A DNA stretch of 64,000 bases from DASSKK01 sp035690495 (GCA_035690495.1 DASSKK010000063.1:1-64000); one strand, 5' to 3'. Positions 24,396-33,290 are shown, counted from the first letter of the stretch. Notes: generated by a model not told the origin, from the sequence alone. Program-made: numbers and translations.

Positions 24396-25670
24396 TCAGC
24401 GGGCGGGCAGGACGCGCATGACGGGTGCTCCTCCCGGGGCACCGAGCGCCTGGGCGAGCAGTGTGACGCCGTCCATGCCCGGCCGCCACCCGTAGATGCG
24501 CACCTGCCTGCCCGCTGCCACGCCGACGAGCACCCACGTCCCGGAGGCGTCGAAGGCCAGTGAGGGCGTCGCACCCGGTGGCAGCTCCAGGCCCGGCACG
24601 ATCGTCCATCCGCCGGCATCGAGATCGAGGACGGCGACATCCGACGGGCGCAACCCTGCGTCGAGACGCCAGCGTGAATCGGGACGCGCCCGGGAGAGCA
24701 GCATCGCGGCCTGTACGGCGGAAGGGCCGATGGCGGCGTCGGAGGCGATCCGCCGTCCGGCAGGCACGGAATAGGGGCCGCGAGTCTGGTCGCCTCCGCC
24801 GACGGTCACGTCGTCGACCGCGCTCAGCTCGCAGCGATCGGTGTCGCAACGGCCACGGCCGAGCAGCAGCGTGCCGCCAGGAGTGGCGCCGTACACCCAG
24901 GCGTTGCCGTAGTCACGCCGAAGGTGACCGTCGCCGTAGAGCAGCAGCAGGCGGGGTGCCCCGTGCGGGCCGTCCCCGCGGGCGACCACGATTCCGTCCT
25001 CGGTGGCGGCAACCGGGTAGCCGGCCTCGGAGGCCGGGTAGGGATTCAACCTGACCTGCGGCCCGCCGCCCAGAGGCTCCAGGCGAACGCCGGTGAACGG
25101 ATGCCGTCGCGGGAACCGGACGGTCCACACCCCGTTCGGTCCGGCCAGCAGGTCGTCGGCCTGGCCGTGCGTCGAGATCTCGGTGGCAGTGACGGTCGAG
25201 CCCGCGGAGAGGCGGTAGATCCTCGAGCGGGTGTAGGTGCAGTGCCGCAGCCGCTTCGCGAGCAGGTACGTCGAGCGCGGACCGTGCCGGATCGCCACCG
25301 TCGCATCGCCGTGACGCATCCCGCTGATCCCGGCGACGTCACCGGTGGACAGGTCGACGTACACCTGCGCCCGGCCGCCGATCAGCAGCCGCCCCTCGGG
25401 GTGCCCGACGGGCTGGTCGGAGCCCACGATCGGCAGCAGGGCTTTCGTCCCGCACGGCCAGGACGCGGACGGCCACGGAGCCTGCGACTTGGAGGCCGCA
25501 GGCGGGTTTCGGGGGTGGCGGCTGTGCGGAGGCGTCGAATCCCGGGTCTGCGCGCCGACGGCCGCGTACGCGGCGTAGCCGGCGAGCGCCACTGCCAGCA
25601 GCACGGCGAGCGCCCGCGTCGTACGACGTGGCGGCGGCGCACCGCCCTCGACCACGTCGGGTCCCGGCAT
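24396..25670 (-). CDS. Membrane-anchored protein, paralogue 2 (unknown function)
   Basis: A 424-residue paralogue of the preceding protein. The N-terminus VVEGGAPPPRRTTRALAVL and the one-helix anchor match almost exactly; the outside domain has the same repeated pattern (RLLIGGRAQVYVDLSTGDVAGI, GTWVLVGVAAGRQVRIYGWR). The two are tandem duplicates with diverged sensor-like domains. The start is ATG 25670, preceded by TACGGT with a 6-nt gap; an upstream ATG (25706) lacks support. The identical promoter geometry of both copies suggests duplication with the promoter. Confidence 0.75.
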   Translation of the reverse strand: MPGPDVVEGGAPPPRRTTRALAVLLAVALAGYAAYAAVGAQTRDSTPPHSRHPRNPPAASKSQAPWPSASWPCGTKALLPIVGSDQPVGHPEGRLLIGGRAQVYVDLSTGDVAGISGMRHGDATVAIRHGPRSTYLLAKRLRHCTYTRSRIYRLSAGSTVTATEISTHGQADDLLAGPNGVWTVRFPRRHPFTGVRLEPLGGGPQVRLNPYPASEAGYPVAATEDGIVVARGDGPHGAPRLLLLYGDGHLRRDYGNAWVYGATPGGTLLLGRGRCDTDRCELSAVDDVTVGGGDQTRGPYSVPAGRRIASDAAIGPSAVQAAMLLSRARPDSRWRLDAGLRPSDVAVLDLDAGGWTIVPGLELPPGATPSLAFDASGTWVLVGVAAGRQVRIYGWRPGMDGVTLLAQALGAPGGAPVMRVLPAR

Positions 25671-25676
25671 GCATCG

Positions 25677-25682
25677 ACCGTA
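25677..25682 (-). promoter_or_regulatory. -10 box TACGGT of membrane-anchored paralogue 2
   Basis: On the minus strand TACGGT lies 6 nt before the ATG at 25670. Confidence 0.5.
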
Positions 25683-25743
25683 CGCCGCAGCTACCGATGT
25701 CGGCACGCGAAGCGGCCGGCGTACCGACGTCGTAGGGAGTGAC

Positions 25744-25749
25744 TAGGCT
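25744..25749 (+). promoter_or_regulatory. -10 box TAGGCT of ilvD
   Basis: TAGGCT ends 7 nt before ATG 25757. It supports that start over a GTG at 25739. Confidence 0.55.
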
Positions 25750-25756
25750 GCCGGAC

Positions 25757-27448
25757 ATGACTCACTCCTCGACCACCCCCGACCTGAAACCTCGCAGCAG
25801 GGACGTCACCGACGGACTGGAGCGGGCGGGCGCGCGCGGGATGCTGCGGGCGGTCGGCATGAGCGACGAGGACTTCGCCAAGCCGCAGATCGGCGTCGCG
25901 TCGTCCTGGAACGAGATCACTCCGTGCAACCTCTCCCTGGACCGGCTCGCGAAGGCGGTCAAGAACGGCGTCCATGCGGCCGGCGGCTACCCGATGGAGT
26001 TCGGCACGATCTCGGTCTCCGACGGCATCTCGATGGGTCACGAGGGGATGCACTTCTCGCTCGTCTCCCGCGAGGTGATCGCCGACAGCGTCGAGACCGT
26101 GATGATGGCCGAACGGCTCGACGGCTCCGTCCTGTTAGCCGGCTGCGACAAGTCGCTTCCCGGCATGCTGATGGCCGCCGCGCGGCTCGACCTCGCCTCG
26201 GTGTTCGTGTACGCCGGGACGATCCTGCCCGGCCGGCTCGACGGCCGCGACGTGAACATCGTCGACGCGTTCGAGGCGGTCGGTGCCTGCCTCGCCGGGC
26301 GTATCAGCCGCGACGAGGTGGACCGGGTCGAGCGGGCGATCTGCCCCGGCGAGGGCGCGTGTGCCGGCATGTTCACCGCGAACACGATGGCGGCGGTCGG
26401 CGAGGCGCTCGGGATGTCGCTGCCCGGCTCGGCCGCCCCGCCCGCCGTGGACCGGCGGCGCGACGGGTTCGCGCACCGATCCGGAGAGGCGGTCGTGGAG
26501 ATGCTGCGCCAGGGCATCACCGCGCGCCAGGTGATGACCAAGCCCGCCTTCGAGAACGCGATCGCAGTGGTGATGGCGCTAGGGGGCTCCACCAACGCCG
26601 TGCTCCACCTGCTCGCGATCGCCCACGAGGCCGAAGTGGATCTGCGTCTCGACGACTTCAACCGGATCGGCGACACCGTGCCGCACCTCGGCGACCTCAA
26701 GCCGTTCGGCCGCTACGTGATGAACGACGTGGACCGGGTGGGCGGCATCCCCGTGGTGATGAAGGCGCTGCTGGACGCCGGTCTGCTACATGGCGACGTC
26801 CTGACGGTGACCGGCAGGACGATGGGCGAGAACCTTGCGGACCTCGCGCCGCCGGACGTGGACGGCAGCATCATCCGCGAGATGAGCAAGCCGATCCACG
26901 CGACCGGAGGACTGACCATCCTGCGCGGCTCGCTGGCCCCCGACGGCGCCGTCGTCAAGACTGCGGGTCTCGAGGGGGAGCTGTTCGAGGGCACCGCTCA
27001 TGTCTTCGACGGCGAGCGCGCCGCCCTGGACGCGCTCGCGGCCGGTCGGATCGTTCCCGGGGACGCGGTGGTGATCCGCTACGAAGGCCCCAAGGGCGGG
27101 CCGGGCATGCGCGAGATGCTCGCGATCACCGGGGCGATCAAGGGGGCCGGGCTCGGCAAGGACGTGCTGCTGCTCACCGACGGCCGCTTCTCCGGAGGTA
27201 CGACGGGCCTGTGCGTCGGGCACGTGGCGCCGGAGGCCGTCGACGGCGGACCGATCGCGTTCGTCCGCGACGGCGACCGGGTCCGCCTCGACGTGGCTGC
27301 GCGCACCCTCGACGTCGACGTGTCCGAGACCGAGCTGGCCGCCCGCCGGGAGGGCTGGAGGCCGCACCCTCCGGCGTACACCCGGGGAGTGCTCGGCAAG
27401 TACGCCAAGATCGTCGGCTCCGCCGCGACGGGCGCCGTCTGCGGCTGA
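25757..27448 (+). CDS. ilvD: Dihydroxy-acid dehydratase IlvD
   Basis: A 563-residue Fe-S enzyme that dehydrates dihydroxy-acids to the 2-oxo acids of valine and isoleucine (and so leucine). Cluster cysteines appear at about residue 57 (EITPCNL), 128 (GCDKSLPG) and 201 (CPGEGACAGM). The late segment TDGRFSGGTTGLCVGHVAPEA is the catalytic loop. The start at 25757 is supported by the TAGGCT box. It is followed closely by a VOC protein, then by the ilvBNC attenuator. It provides a step shared by the branched-chain pathway genes clustered here. Confidence 0.95.
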   Translation: MTHSSTTPDLKPRSRDVTDGLERAGARGMLRAVGMSDEDFAKPQIGVASSWNEITPCNLSLDRLAKAVKNGVHAAGGYPMEFGTISVSDGISMGHEGMHFSLVSREVIADSVETVMMAERLDGSVLLAGCDKSLPGMLMAAARLDLASVFVYAGTILPGRLDGRDVNIVDAFEAVGACLAGRISRDEVDRVERAICPGEGACAGMFTANTMAAVGEALGMSLPGSAAPPAVDRRRDGFAHRSGEAVVEMLRQGITARQVMTKPAFENAIAVVMALGGSTNAVLHLLAIAHEAEVDLRLDDFNRIGDTVPHLGDLKPFGRYVMNDVDRVGGIPVVMKALLDAGLLHGDVLTVTGRTMGENLADLAPPDVDGSIIREMSKPIHATGGLTILRGSLAPDGAVVKTAGLEGELFEGTAHVFDGERAALDALAAGRIVPGDAVVIRYEGPKGGPGMREMLAITGAIKGAGLGKDVLLLTDGRFSGGTTGLCVGHVAPEAVDGGPIAFVRDGDRVRLDVAARTLDVDVSETELAARREGWRPHPPAYTRGVLGKYAKIVGSAATGAVCG

Positions 27449-27454
27449 GCAGCC

Positions 27455-27877
27455 ATGGACCAGCGCATCAGCTTCATCACCCTGGCCGTCGCCGACCTCG
27501 ACGCCACTCGACGCTTCTACCTCGACGCCCTCGGCTGGACGGCCGAGCTGGAGGTGCCCGGGGAGGTGATGATGATCCGCGCCGGCGAGCGTCTCGTGCT
27601 CTCGCTGTGGAGCGAGGACGGGTTCGAGGCCGAGATCGGGCCGATCCGGCGCGGTGCGGGAATCGTGCCGGTCACGCTCGCGCACAACGTGCACACCGAG
27701 GCGGAGGTGGACCAGATCCTGGACCTGGCCCGCGGTGCCGGGGCGGAGGTGACCGACGCCGTACGCCGTGACTGGGGCGGCTACACCGGATACTTCGCCG
27801 ACCCGGACGGGTTCCGCTGGGAGATCGCCACCAACCCCGGCCCGATCGGCCGGCTGGTGCTGCCCGAGCAGCCCTGA
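27455..27877 (+). CDS. VOC-fold (glyoxalase/bleomycin resistance-like) protein
   Basis: A 140-residue vicinal-oxygen-chelate domain protein with two beta-alpha-beta-beta-beta halves. The start RISFITLAVADLDATRRFYLDALGW and the end GYTGYFADPDGFRWEIATNPG are typical. The function is not predictable. It lies 6 bp after ilvD, so it is probably co-transcribed. Confidence 0.85.
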   Translation: MDQRISFITLAVADLDATRRFYLDALGWTAELEVPGEVMMIRAGERLVLSLWSEDGFEAEIGPIRRGAGIVPVTLAHNVHTEAEVDQILDLARGAGAEVTDAVRRDWGGYTGYFADPDGFRWEIATNPGPIGRLVLPEQP

Positions 27878-27954
27878 CCAGGGCGATCCCCGCGCGGCTG
27901 GCCGCCAGCATCCGGGACTCGTGTCTCAGTGTGCGAGACGGAAGGCTCCGTCGC

Positions 27955-27984
27955 TTGACGCGCTCGCGGCATACCCGGGAGCGT
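27955..27984 (+). promoter_or_regulatory. Promoter of the ilvB leader
   Basis: TTGACG at 27955-27960 is followed after 18 bp by GAGCGT at 27979-27984, which ends 6 nt before the leader ATG at 27991. This fits a leaderless transcript starting at or near the leader peptide. Confidence 0.5.
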
Positions 27985-27990
27985 GGACCC

Positions 27991-28032
27991 ATGCATGCGG
28001 AGATTCTCGTACCCCGACGGCGCGTCTGCTGA
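27991..28032 (+). CDS. ilvBNC leader peptide MHAEILVPRRRVC
   Basis: A 13-codon frame whose middle is Ile-Leu-Val, written with ATT, CTC and GTA; ATT and GTA are rare in this GC-rich genome. It ends with Cys and TGA, 25 bp before a rho-independent terminator and 124 bp before ilvB. This is the classical layout of branched-chain attenuation. The ilvBNC attenuator of Corynebacterium glutamicum is the known precedent. If the leader ribosome stalls for lack of charged Ile, Leu or Val tRNA, the terminator should be bypassed. Confidence 0.8.
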   Translation: MHAEILVPRRRVC

Positions 28033-28056
28033 AGCCACCGGCCAGCGCACGCGTCA

Positions 28057-28090
28057 CCCCTCGTCAGCCCGCCGGGCCGAGGGGTTTTTT
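28057..28090 (+). terminator. Attenuator terminator of ilvBNC
   Basis: Stem arms CCCCTCG (28057-28063) and CGAGGGG (28078-28084), an inner GCCC/GGGC pair and a run of six T at 28085-28090. It separates the leader peptide from ilvB. Confidence 0.85.
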
Positions 28091-28155
28091 GTTGGGCGGG
28101 GTGGCGGGGGACGACCCGGCGGGGTGGCGGGGGGAGGGGACATGAAAGGTGAGAG

Positions 28156-29931
28156 ATGAGTGAGCAGCCGACCGGGACGCCGATGACCGGGGCGCAGAGC
28201 CTGATCCGGGCACTGGAGTGCGCAGGCGTCGACACCATCTTCGGGATCCCCGGGGGCGCGATCCTGCCCGCCTACGACCCGCTCTACGACTCGACCCGGA
28301 TCCGGCACATCCTGGTCCGCCATGAGCAGGGTGCCGGCCACGCGGCCCAGGGGTACGCCGTGGCGACCGGCAAGGTGGGCGTGGCGATCGCCACCAGCGG
28401 CCCCGGCGCGACCAACCTGGTCACCCCGCTGGCGGACGCGTACATGGACTCGGTCCCGCTCGTGGCGATCACGGGCCAGGTCTCCAGCGCCGCGATCGGC
28501 ACCGACGCCTTCCAGGAGGCCGACATCCGCGGCATCACGATGCCGGTCACCAAGCACAACTTCCTCGTCACCGACCCCGAGCAGATCCCGACCACGATCG
28601 CGGAGGCGTTCCACATCGCCTCGACCGGCCGGCCGGGACCGGTGCTCGTGGACGTGGCCAAGGACGCGATGCAGGCGCGCACGACGTTCCGCTGGCCGAG
28701 CGAGCTCAGCCTGCCCGGCTACCGCCCCGTGACCCGCCCGCATGCCAAGCAGGTGCGCGAGGCCGCCCGGTTGATCCTGGAGTCGAGCCGGCCGGTGCTC
28801 TACGTCGGCGGTGGCGTGATCCGCGCCCGGGCGGCGAAGGAGCTGCGGGTTCTCGCCGAGGCCACGGGCATCCCGGTCGTCACCACGTTGATGGCCCGCG
28901 GCGCCTTCCCCGACAGCCATCCGCAGCACCTCGGCATGCCCGGCATGCACGGCACTGTGGCGGCGGTGGCGGCGCTGCAGCGCAGCGACCTGATCATCAG
29001 CCTCGGCGCCCGGTTCGACGACCGGGTCACCGGGAACCTGGACACGTTCGCACCTCACGCCAAGGTGATCCACGCCGACATCGACCCCGCCGAGATCGGC
29101 AAGAACCGGCACGCCGACGTGCCGATCGTCGGCGACTGCCGCGAGGTGATCGCGGACCTCGTGGTCGCCGTACAGGCGGATGCCGAGGCCGGCCGCCGCG
29201 GCGACTACACCGCGTGGCAGCAGTTCCTGGCCGGGGTGAGCGCGAAGTACCCACTCGGGTACGACGAGCCCGCGGACGGCACGCTCGCGCCGCAGTACGT
29301 CATCGAGCGCCTGGGCGCCCTGGTCGGTCCCGACGCGGTCTACGTGGCCGGGGTCGGACAGCACCAGATGTGGGCCAGCCACTTCATCGGCTACGAGCAC
29401 CCGAACACCTGGATCAACTCCGGGGGCCTGGGCACGATGGGCTTCTCCGTGCCCGCCGCGATGGGGGCCAAGGTCGGGCGCCCCGACACGACGGTGTGGT
29501 CGATCGACGGCGACGGCTGCTTCCAGATGACCAACCAGGAGCTGGCCACCTGCGCCATGGAGGGCATCCCGATCAAGGTGGCGATCATCGACAACGAGTC
29601 GCTGGGCATGGTGCGGCAGTGGCAGACGCTGTTCTACAACGAGCGGTACTCCCACACCGACCTGCAACGGCAGGCTGCCGCGCCCGTCCGGGTCCCCGAC
29701 TTCGTCAAGCTCGCCGAAGCCTACGGCTGCGTGGGCCTGTCCTGCGACGCTGCCGAGGACGTCGACGCGACCATCGCGAAGGCCATGGAGATCGACGACG
29801 TGCCCGTGGTGGTGGACTTCCGGGTGCACCGCGATGCGATGGTGTGGCCGATGGTGGCAGCCGGCAAGAGCAACGACGAGATCAAGTTCGCGCGCGACAT
29901 GGCCCCCGAGTTCGACGAGACGGACGTATGA
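28156..29931 (+). CDS. ilvB: Acetolactate synthase large (catalytic) subunit IlvB
   Basis: A 591-residue ThDP enzyme that condenses two pyruvates, or pyruvate with 2-oxobutyrate. Visible are the ThDP-activating Glu in RHEQGAGHAAQGY, the FAD-binding middle domain, and the C-terminal ThDP/Mg motif IDGDGCFQMTNQELATCAMEGIPIKVAIIDNESLGM. AAAGGTGAGAG precedes the ATG. It opens ilvBNC below the leader peptide and attenuator and forms the holoenzyme with IlvN. Confidence 0.96.
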   Translation: MSEQPTGTPMTGAQSLIRALECAGVDTIFGIPGGAILPAYDPLYDSTRIRHILVRHEQGAGHAAQGYAVATGKVGVAIATSGPGATNLVTPLADAYMDSVPLVAITGQVSSAAIGTDAFQEADIRGITMPVTKHNFLVTDPEQIPTTIAEAFHIASTGRPGPVLVDVAKDAMQARTTFRWPSELSLPGYRPVTRPHAKQVREAARLILESSRPVLYVGGGVIRARAAKELRVLAEATGIPVVTTLMARGAFPDSHPQHLGMPGMHGTVAAVAALQRSDLIISLGARFDDRVTGNLDTFAPHAKVIHADIDPAEIGKNRHADVPIVGDCREVIADLVVAVQADAEAGRRGDYTAWQQFLAGVSAKYPLGYDEPADGTLAPQYVIERLGALVGPDAVYVAGVGQHQMWASHFIGYEHPNTWINSGGLGTMGFSVPAAMGAKVGRPDTTVWSIDGDGCFQMTNQELATCAMEGIPIKVAIIDNESLGMVRQWQTLFYNERYSHTDLQRQAAAPVRVPDFVKLAEAYGCVGLSCDAAEDVDATIAKAMEIDDVPVVVDFRVHRDAMVWPMVAAGKSNDEIKFARDMAPEFDETDV

Positions 29932-29941
29932 AAGGCACACC

Positions 29942-30475
29942 GTGAGCAGACACACCCTGTCGGTGCTGGTGGAGAACAAGCCAGGCGTGCTGGCCCGGAT
30001 CGCCGGGCTCTTCTCCCGGCGCGGCTACAACATCGACTCGCTCGCAGTCGGTCCCACCGAGCACCCCGAGGTCTCCCGGATGACGATCGTGGTCAACGTC
30101 GAGGACTCGCCGCTCGAGCAGGTCACCAAGCAGCTGAACAAGCTCGTCGAGGTGATCAAGATCGTCGAGCTGGAACAGTCCGCCTCGGTGGCCCGCGAGC
30201 TGCTGCTGGTCAAGGTCAAGGCAGACGCGGAGACCCGCGGCCGGGTGCTGGAGACCGTGCAGCTGTTCCGTGCCAAGGTGGTCGACGTGGCCACCGACGC
30301 GGTGACCGTGGAGGTCACCGGGAACTCAGACAAGCTCGAGGCGTTCATGAAGGTGCTCGAGCCCTTCGGTGTCCGCGAGCTGGTCCAGTCCGGGATGGTC
30401 GCGATCGGTCGCGGCGGCCGCTCGGTGACCGACCGGAACCTGCGGCCGATACCCGCACCGCCGGCGGCCGGCTGA
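29942..30475 (+). CDS. ilvN: Acetolactate synthase small (regulatory) subunit IlvN
   Basis: A 177-residue regulatory subunit. The N-terminal ACT domain (HTLSVLVENKPGVLARIAGLFSRRGYNIDSLAVGPTEHPEVSRMTIVV) binds valine for feedback control; a second ferredoxin-like domain follows (ELLLVKVKADAETRG). The GTG at 29942 has AAAGG before it and is 10 bp after ilvB. A longer upstream frame inside ilvB is not credible. Confidence 0.95.
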   Translation: MSRHTLSVLVENKPGVLARIAGLFSRRGYNIDSLAVGPTEHPEVSRMTIVVNVEDSPLEQVTKQLNKLVEVIKIVELEQSASVARELLLVKVKADAETRGRVLETVQLFRAKVVDVATDAVTVEVTGNSDKLEAFMKVLEPFGVRELVQSGMVAIGRGGRSVTDRNLRPIPAPPAAG

Positions 30476-30523
30476 CGGCAGCGACGGAACACGCTTCAAC
30501 CAACCCAGACGAAGGAGCCACTC

Positions 30524-31552
30524 GTGGCGCAGATGTTCTACGACGACGACGCCGACCTGTCGGTGATCCAGAGCCGCAACGTCGCGGTGCTCGGCTACGG
30601 CAGCCAGGGACATGCCCACGCCCTGTCGTTGCGTGACTCGGGGGTCGACGTACGCGTCGGACTTCCCGAGTCGTCGAAGAGCCGCGCCAAGGCGGAGGCA
30701 GAGGGGCTGCGGGTCCTCGCGCCGGCCGAGGCGGTCGAGGAGGCCGACCTGGTGATGATCCTCGCGCCCGACCACATCCAGCGCACGCTGTACGCCGAGT
30801 CCGTGCAACCCAACCTCGTGGACGGGGACGCGCTGTTCTTCGGGCACGGCTTCAACATCCGGTTCGGCTACATCGAGCCGCCGCCCGGCGTGGACGTGTG
30901 CATGGTCGCCCCCAAGGGACCCGGCCACCTGGTGCGTCGCGAGTACGCCGAAGGCCGCGGCGTACCGATGCTCGTGGCGGTCGAGAACGACGCGACGGGC
31001 AAGGCCTGGGACCTGGCGCTGTCCTACGCCAAGGCGATCGGCGGACTGCGTGCCGGCGGGATCAAGACCACGTTCACCGAAGAGACCGAGACCGACCTGT
31101 TCGGCGAGCAGACCGTGCTGTGCGGCGGCGTCTCCGAGCTGGTGACCAAGGGGTTCGAGGTGCTCACCGAGGCCGGCTACCAGCCTGAGATCGCCTACTT
31201 CGAGTGCCTGCACGAGCTGAAGCTGATCGTCGACCTGATGTACGAGGGCGGCATCGCCAAGCAGCGCTGGTCGGTCTCCGACACCGCCGAGTACGGCGAC
31301 TACGTGTCCGGTCCGCGCATCATCGACGACTCGGTCAAGCAGAGGATGCGCGAGGTGCTGGCCGAGATCAAGGACGGCTCGTTCGCCCAGCGGTTCATCG
31401 ACGACCAGGACGCCGGTGCCCCGGAGTTCAAGGCGCTGCGCGCCAAGGGCGAGCAGCACCCGATCGAGGCGACCGGCCGCGAGCTGCGCAAGCTGATGGC
31501 CTGGGTGAAGTCCCACGACGCCGACTACACCGAGGGCACTGCGACGCGCTGA
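30524..31552 (+). CDS. ilvC: Ketol-acid reductoisomerase IlvC (class I)
   Basis: A 342-residue short (class I) enzyme using NADPH and Mg to convert acetohydroxy acids to dihydroxy acids. The nucleotide-binding stretch is VAVLGYGSQGHAHALSLRDSGVDV; the Mg/catalytic region has ETETDLFGEQTVLCGG and YFECLHELKLIVDLMYEGG. GAAGGAG precedes the GTG. It is the third gene of ilvBNC. Its last codons (TATR) are copied in a downstream repeat. Confidence 0.96.
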   Translation: MAQMFYDDDADLSVIQSRNVAVLGYGSQGHAHALSLRDSGVDVRVGLPESSKSRAKAEAEGLRVLAPAEAVEEADLVMILAPDHIQRTLYAESVQPNLVDGDALFFGHGFNIRFGYIEPPPGVDVCMVAPKGPGHLVRREYAEGRGVPMLVAVENDATGKAWDLALSYAKAIGGLRAGGIKTTFTEETETDLFGEQTVLCGGVSELVTKGFEVLTEAGYQPEIAYFECLHELKLIVDLMYEGGIAKQRWSVSDTAEYGDYVSGPRIIDDSVKQRMREVLAEIKDGSFAQRFIDDQDAGAPEFKALRAKGEQHPIEATGRELRKLMAWVKSHDADYTEGTATR

Positions 31553-31687
31553 GGAGTGAGGCGGAGGTAGGCCGTGAGCTTGCGAGCGGTCTGCTGGAGC
31601 CGAGCCCCGCAGGCGTGGAGCGAAGGGGGTACTGCGACGCGCTGAGGAGTGAGGCGGAGGTAGGCCGTGAGCTTGCGAGCGGTCTGC
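31538..31687. repeat. 93-bp-period tandem duplication at the ilvC 3-prime end
   Basis: A 57-bp sequence at 31538-31594, which includes the ilvC stop codon, is repeated exactly at 31631-31687, 93 bp on. The duplicate carries the same terminal codons, so it derives from ilvC. The rest of 31688-31782 holds no gene. Confidence 0.88.
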
Positions 31688-31782
31688 CGGAGCGGCAGAG
31701 CTCCGTGGGGAGCTCGATCGGTACGGCGCGCGGTCCCGGATTTCCCCGCGGCTCGGCACCGACCTTCCCGCGGCTCGACGGG

Positions 31783-33228
31783 TCAGGCGACCAGGGGAGC
31801 GCGGCCGGGACGCGACGCGCCGACGCGACGCGCGTCCTGCCAGGCGAGCGCGAGCCGCCGGACGGCCTCGGTGAGCGGCTCCGCGGGCAGCGAGTAGGGC
31901 AGCCGCAGGAAGCCTTCCAACCCCTCGTCGGGGGAGAAGGCCGGCCCGGCCGCCAGGTATACGTGCTGCCGCTCCGCGGCGACGGTCACTGCCGTCGACA
32001 GGGGCTCCGGCAACCGCACCCACAGGGCCTGCCCGCCGTGCGTGGCGGGAGGCGTCCAGTCCGGCAGATGAGCCGCCAGTGCCTGCCGCAACGCACGCCG
32101 GGACTCCCGCAGGCTCTCTCGCCGGTGCGCGAGCACGGCGTCCGCATCACGCAGCAGCTCGGCGAGCACCAGCTGCTCCAGCGGGGCACAGCCGAGGTCG
32201 AGCCCGAGCCGGGCGCGCACCACCGCGTCGACTCGGGAGCGCGGGACGCGGATCCACCCGATCCTCAGCCCGCCCCAGAACGCCTTGCTGGCACTCCCCA
32301 CGGTCAGCGTCTCGTCGAGGATCGCGGCAAAAGGTGACGGCATCTGCTCGTCGTCGAGCCCCACCTCGACCATCGACTCGTCGACGATCGGGAGCACCCG
32401 TCCGCGCGCGAGCACCTCGGCCATCCTTGCTCTGGCGGTCTCGCTCAGCAGCGCGCCGGTGGGGTTGTGGAAGTCCGGGATGAGGTACGCCGCGCGCGGC
32501 CCGACCTGGCGTACCGCTGCCGCGGCCGCGTCGAGGTCCCAGCCGGTCGGATCCACCGGGACACCGACCAGCCGGGCATGCCGCGCACGGAACGCCGTGA
32601 TCGCGTTCGGGTAGGTCGGCGACTCCACGAGCACCCGGTCGCCGGCAGAGACGAACGCCTGAACGGCCACGGCCACCCCCGCCAACGCACCCGGGACGAC
32701 CACGATCTGGTCGGGGTCGGTGGGCAGGCCGCGACCGGCGTACCTCGCCGCCAGCGCCTCGCGGAGGACCGGCAGCCCGGACGGGTAGTAGCCGGTGTCG
32801 GCCAGGTAGACCGGCAGCGCCTGCACGGCCTCCTCGTAGGCGGCGACCAGCCCCGGGGGTGCTGACGGCGCCGTGCAGGTCAGGTCGATCGCCTCCGGCA
32901 GGTCGGCGCCCTGCGCCCGCGGAGAAAGCAGGTGGTCGCCGACCCGGCCGGCCCGCACCGGCAGCCGGGTGACGCTTCCGGACCCTCGGCGGGACTCGAG
33001 GTAGCCCTGCTCGCGGAGCACGGCGTACACATGTGCGACCGTGGTCCGGCTGACCCGGAGCCGGGCGGTGAGTTCCCGCTCGCTCGGCAGCCGGGTACCG
33101 GTGGCGATCCGGCCGTCGGCGATGCAGAGCCGCAGTCGCCGGGCGAGCCGTTGGTAGGCCGGTCCAGGCTCGTCGCCCCAGCCCGCACACAGGGTGGCCA
33201 CTCGGTGAGCGGAGACGACGCCGTTCAT
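31783..33228 (-). CDS. MocR/PdxR-type regulator (GntR HTH plus aminotransferase domain)
   Basis: A 481-residue fusion of a GntR-type winged HTH (residues about 20-90; LPSERELTARLRVSRTTVAHVYAVLREQGYL) and a PLP fold-type I domain (PTYPNAITAFRARHARLV, DFHNPTGALLS, TVGSASKAFWGGLRIG with the PLP Lys). MocR proteins sense PLP or aldimines and regulate divergent neighbours. The ATG at 33228 is chosen over an upstream 33270, which would overlap the divergent gene. Likely target: the YczE membrane protein. Confidence 0.9.
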   Translation of the reverse strand: MNGVVSAHRVATLCAGWGDEPGPAYQRLARRLRLCIADGRIATGTRLPSERELTARLRVSRTTVAHVYAVLREQGYLESRRGSGSVTRLPVRAGRVGDHLLSPRAQGADLPEAIDLTCTAPSAPPGLVAAYEEAVQALPVYLADTGYYPSGLPVLREALAARYAGRGLPTDPDQIVVVPGALAGVAVAVQAFVSAGDRVLVESPTYPNAITAFRARHARLVGVPVDPTGWDLDAAAAAVRQVGPRAAYLIPDFHNPTGALLSETARARMAEVLARGRVLPIVDESMVEVGLDDEQMPSPFAAILDETLTVGSASKAFWGGLRIGWIRVPRSRVDAVVRARLGLDLGCAPLEQLVLAELLRDADAVLAHRRESLRESRRALRQALAAHLPDWTPPATHGGQALWVRLPEPLSTAVTVAAERQHVYLAAGPAFSPDEGLEGFLRLPYSLPAEPLTEAVRRLALAWQDARRVGASRPGRAPLVA

Positions 33229-33230
33229 GC

Positions 33231-33271
33231 AGGCCACTCTTTCACGATTGGCCCTTGGAAACCAGGCCACT
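33231..33271. promoter_or_regulatory. MocR operator region between divergent genes
   Basis: The direct repeat AGGCCACT occurs at 33231-33238 and 33264-33271 (33-bp spacing, about three helical turns), with a TGGCC/GGCCA inverted pair between them. It lies between the MocR and YczE starts, as is usual for MocR-regulated pairs. Confidence 0.55.
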
Positions 33272-33290
33272 TCCCGTCAGGCTCGGAGCC

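Noticed and set aside
28142..28159. Tiny frame MKGER overlapping the ilvB start
   Set aside because: It consists of the ribosome-binding region and has no regulatory codon content.
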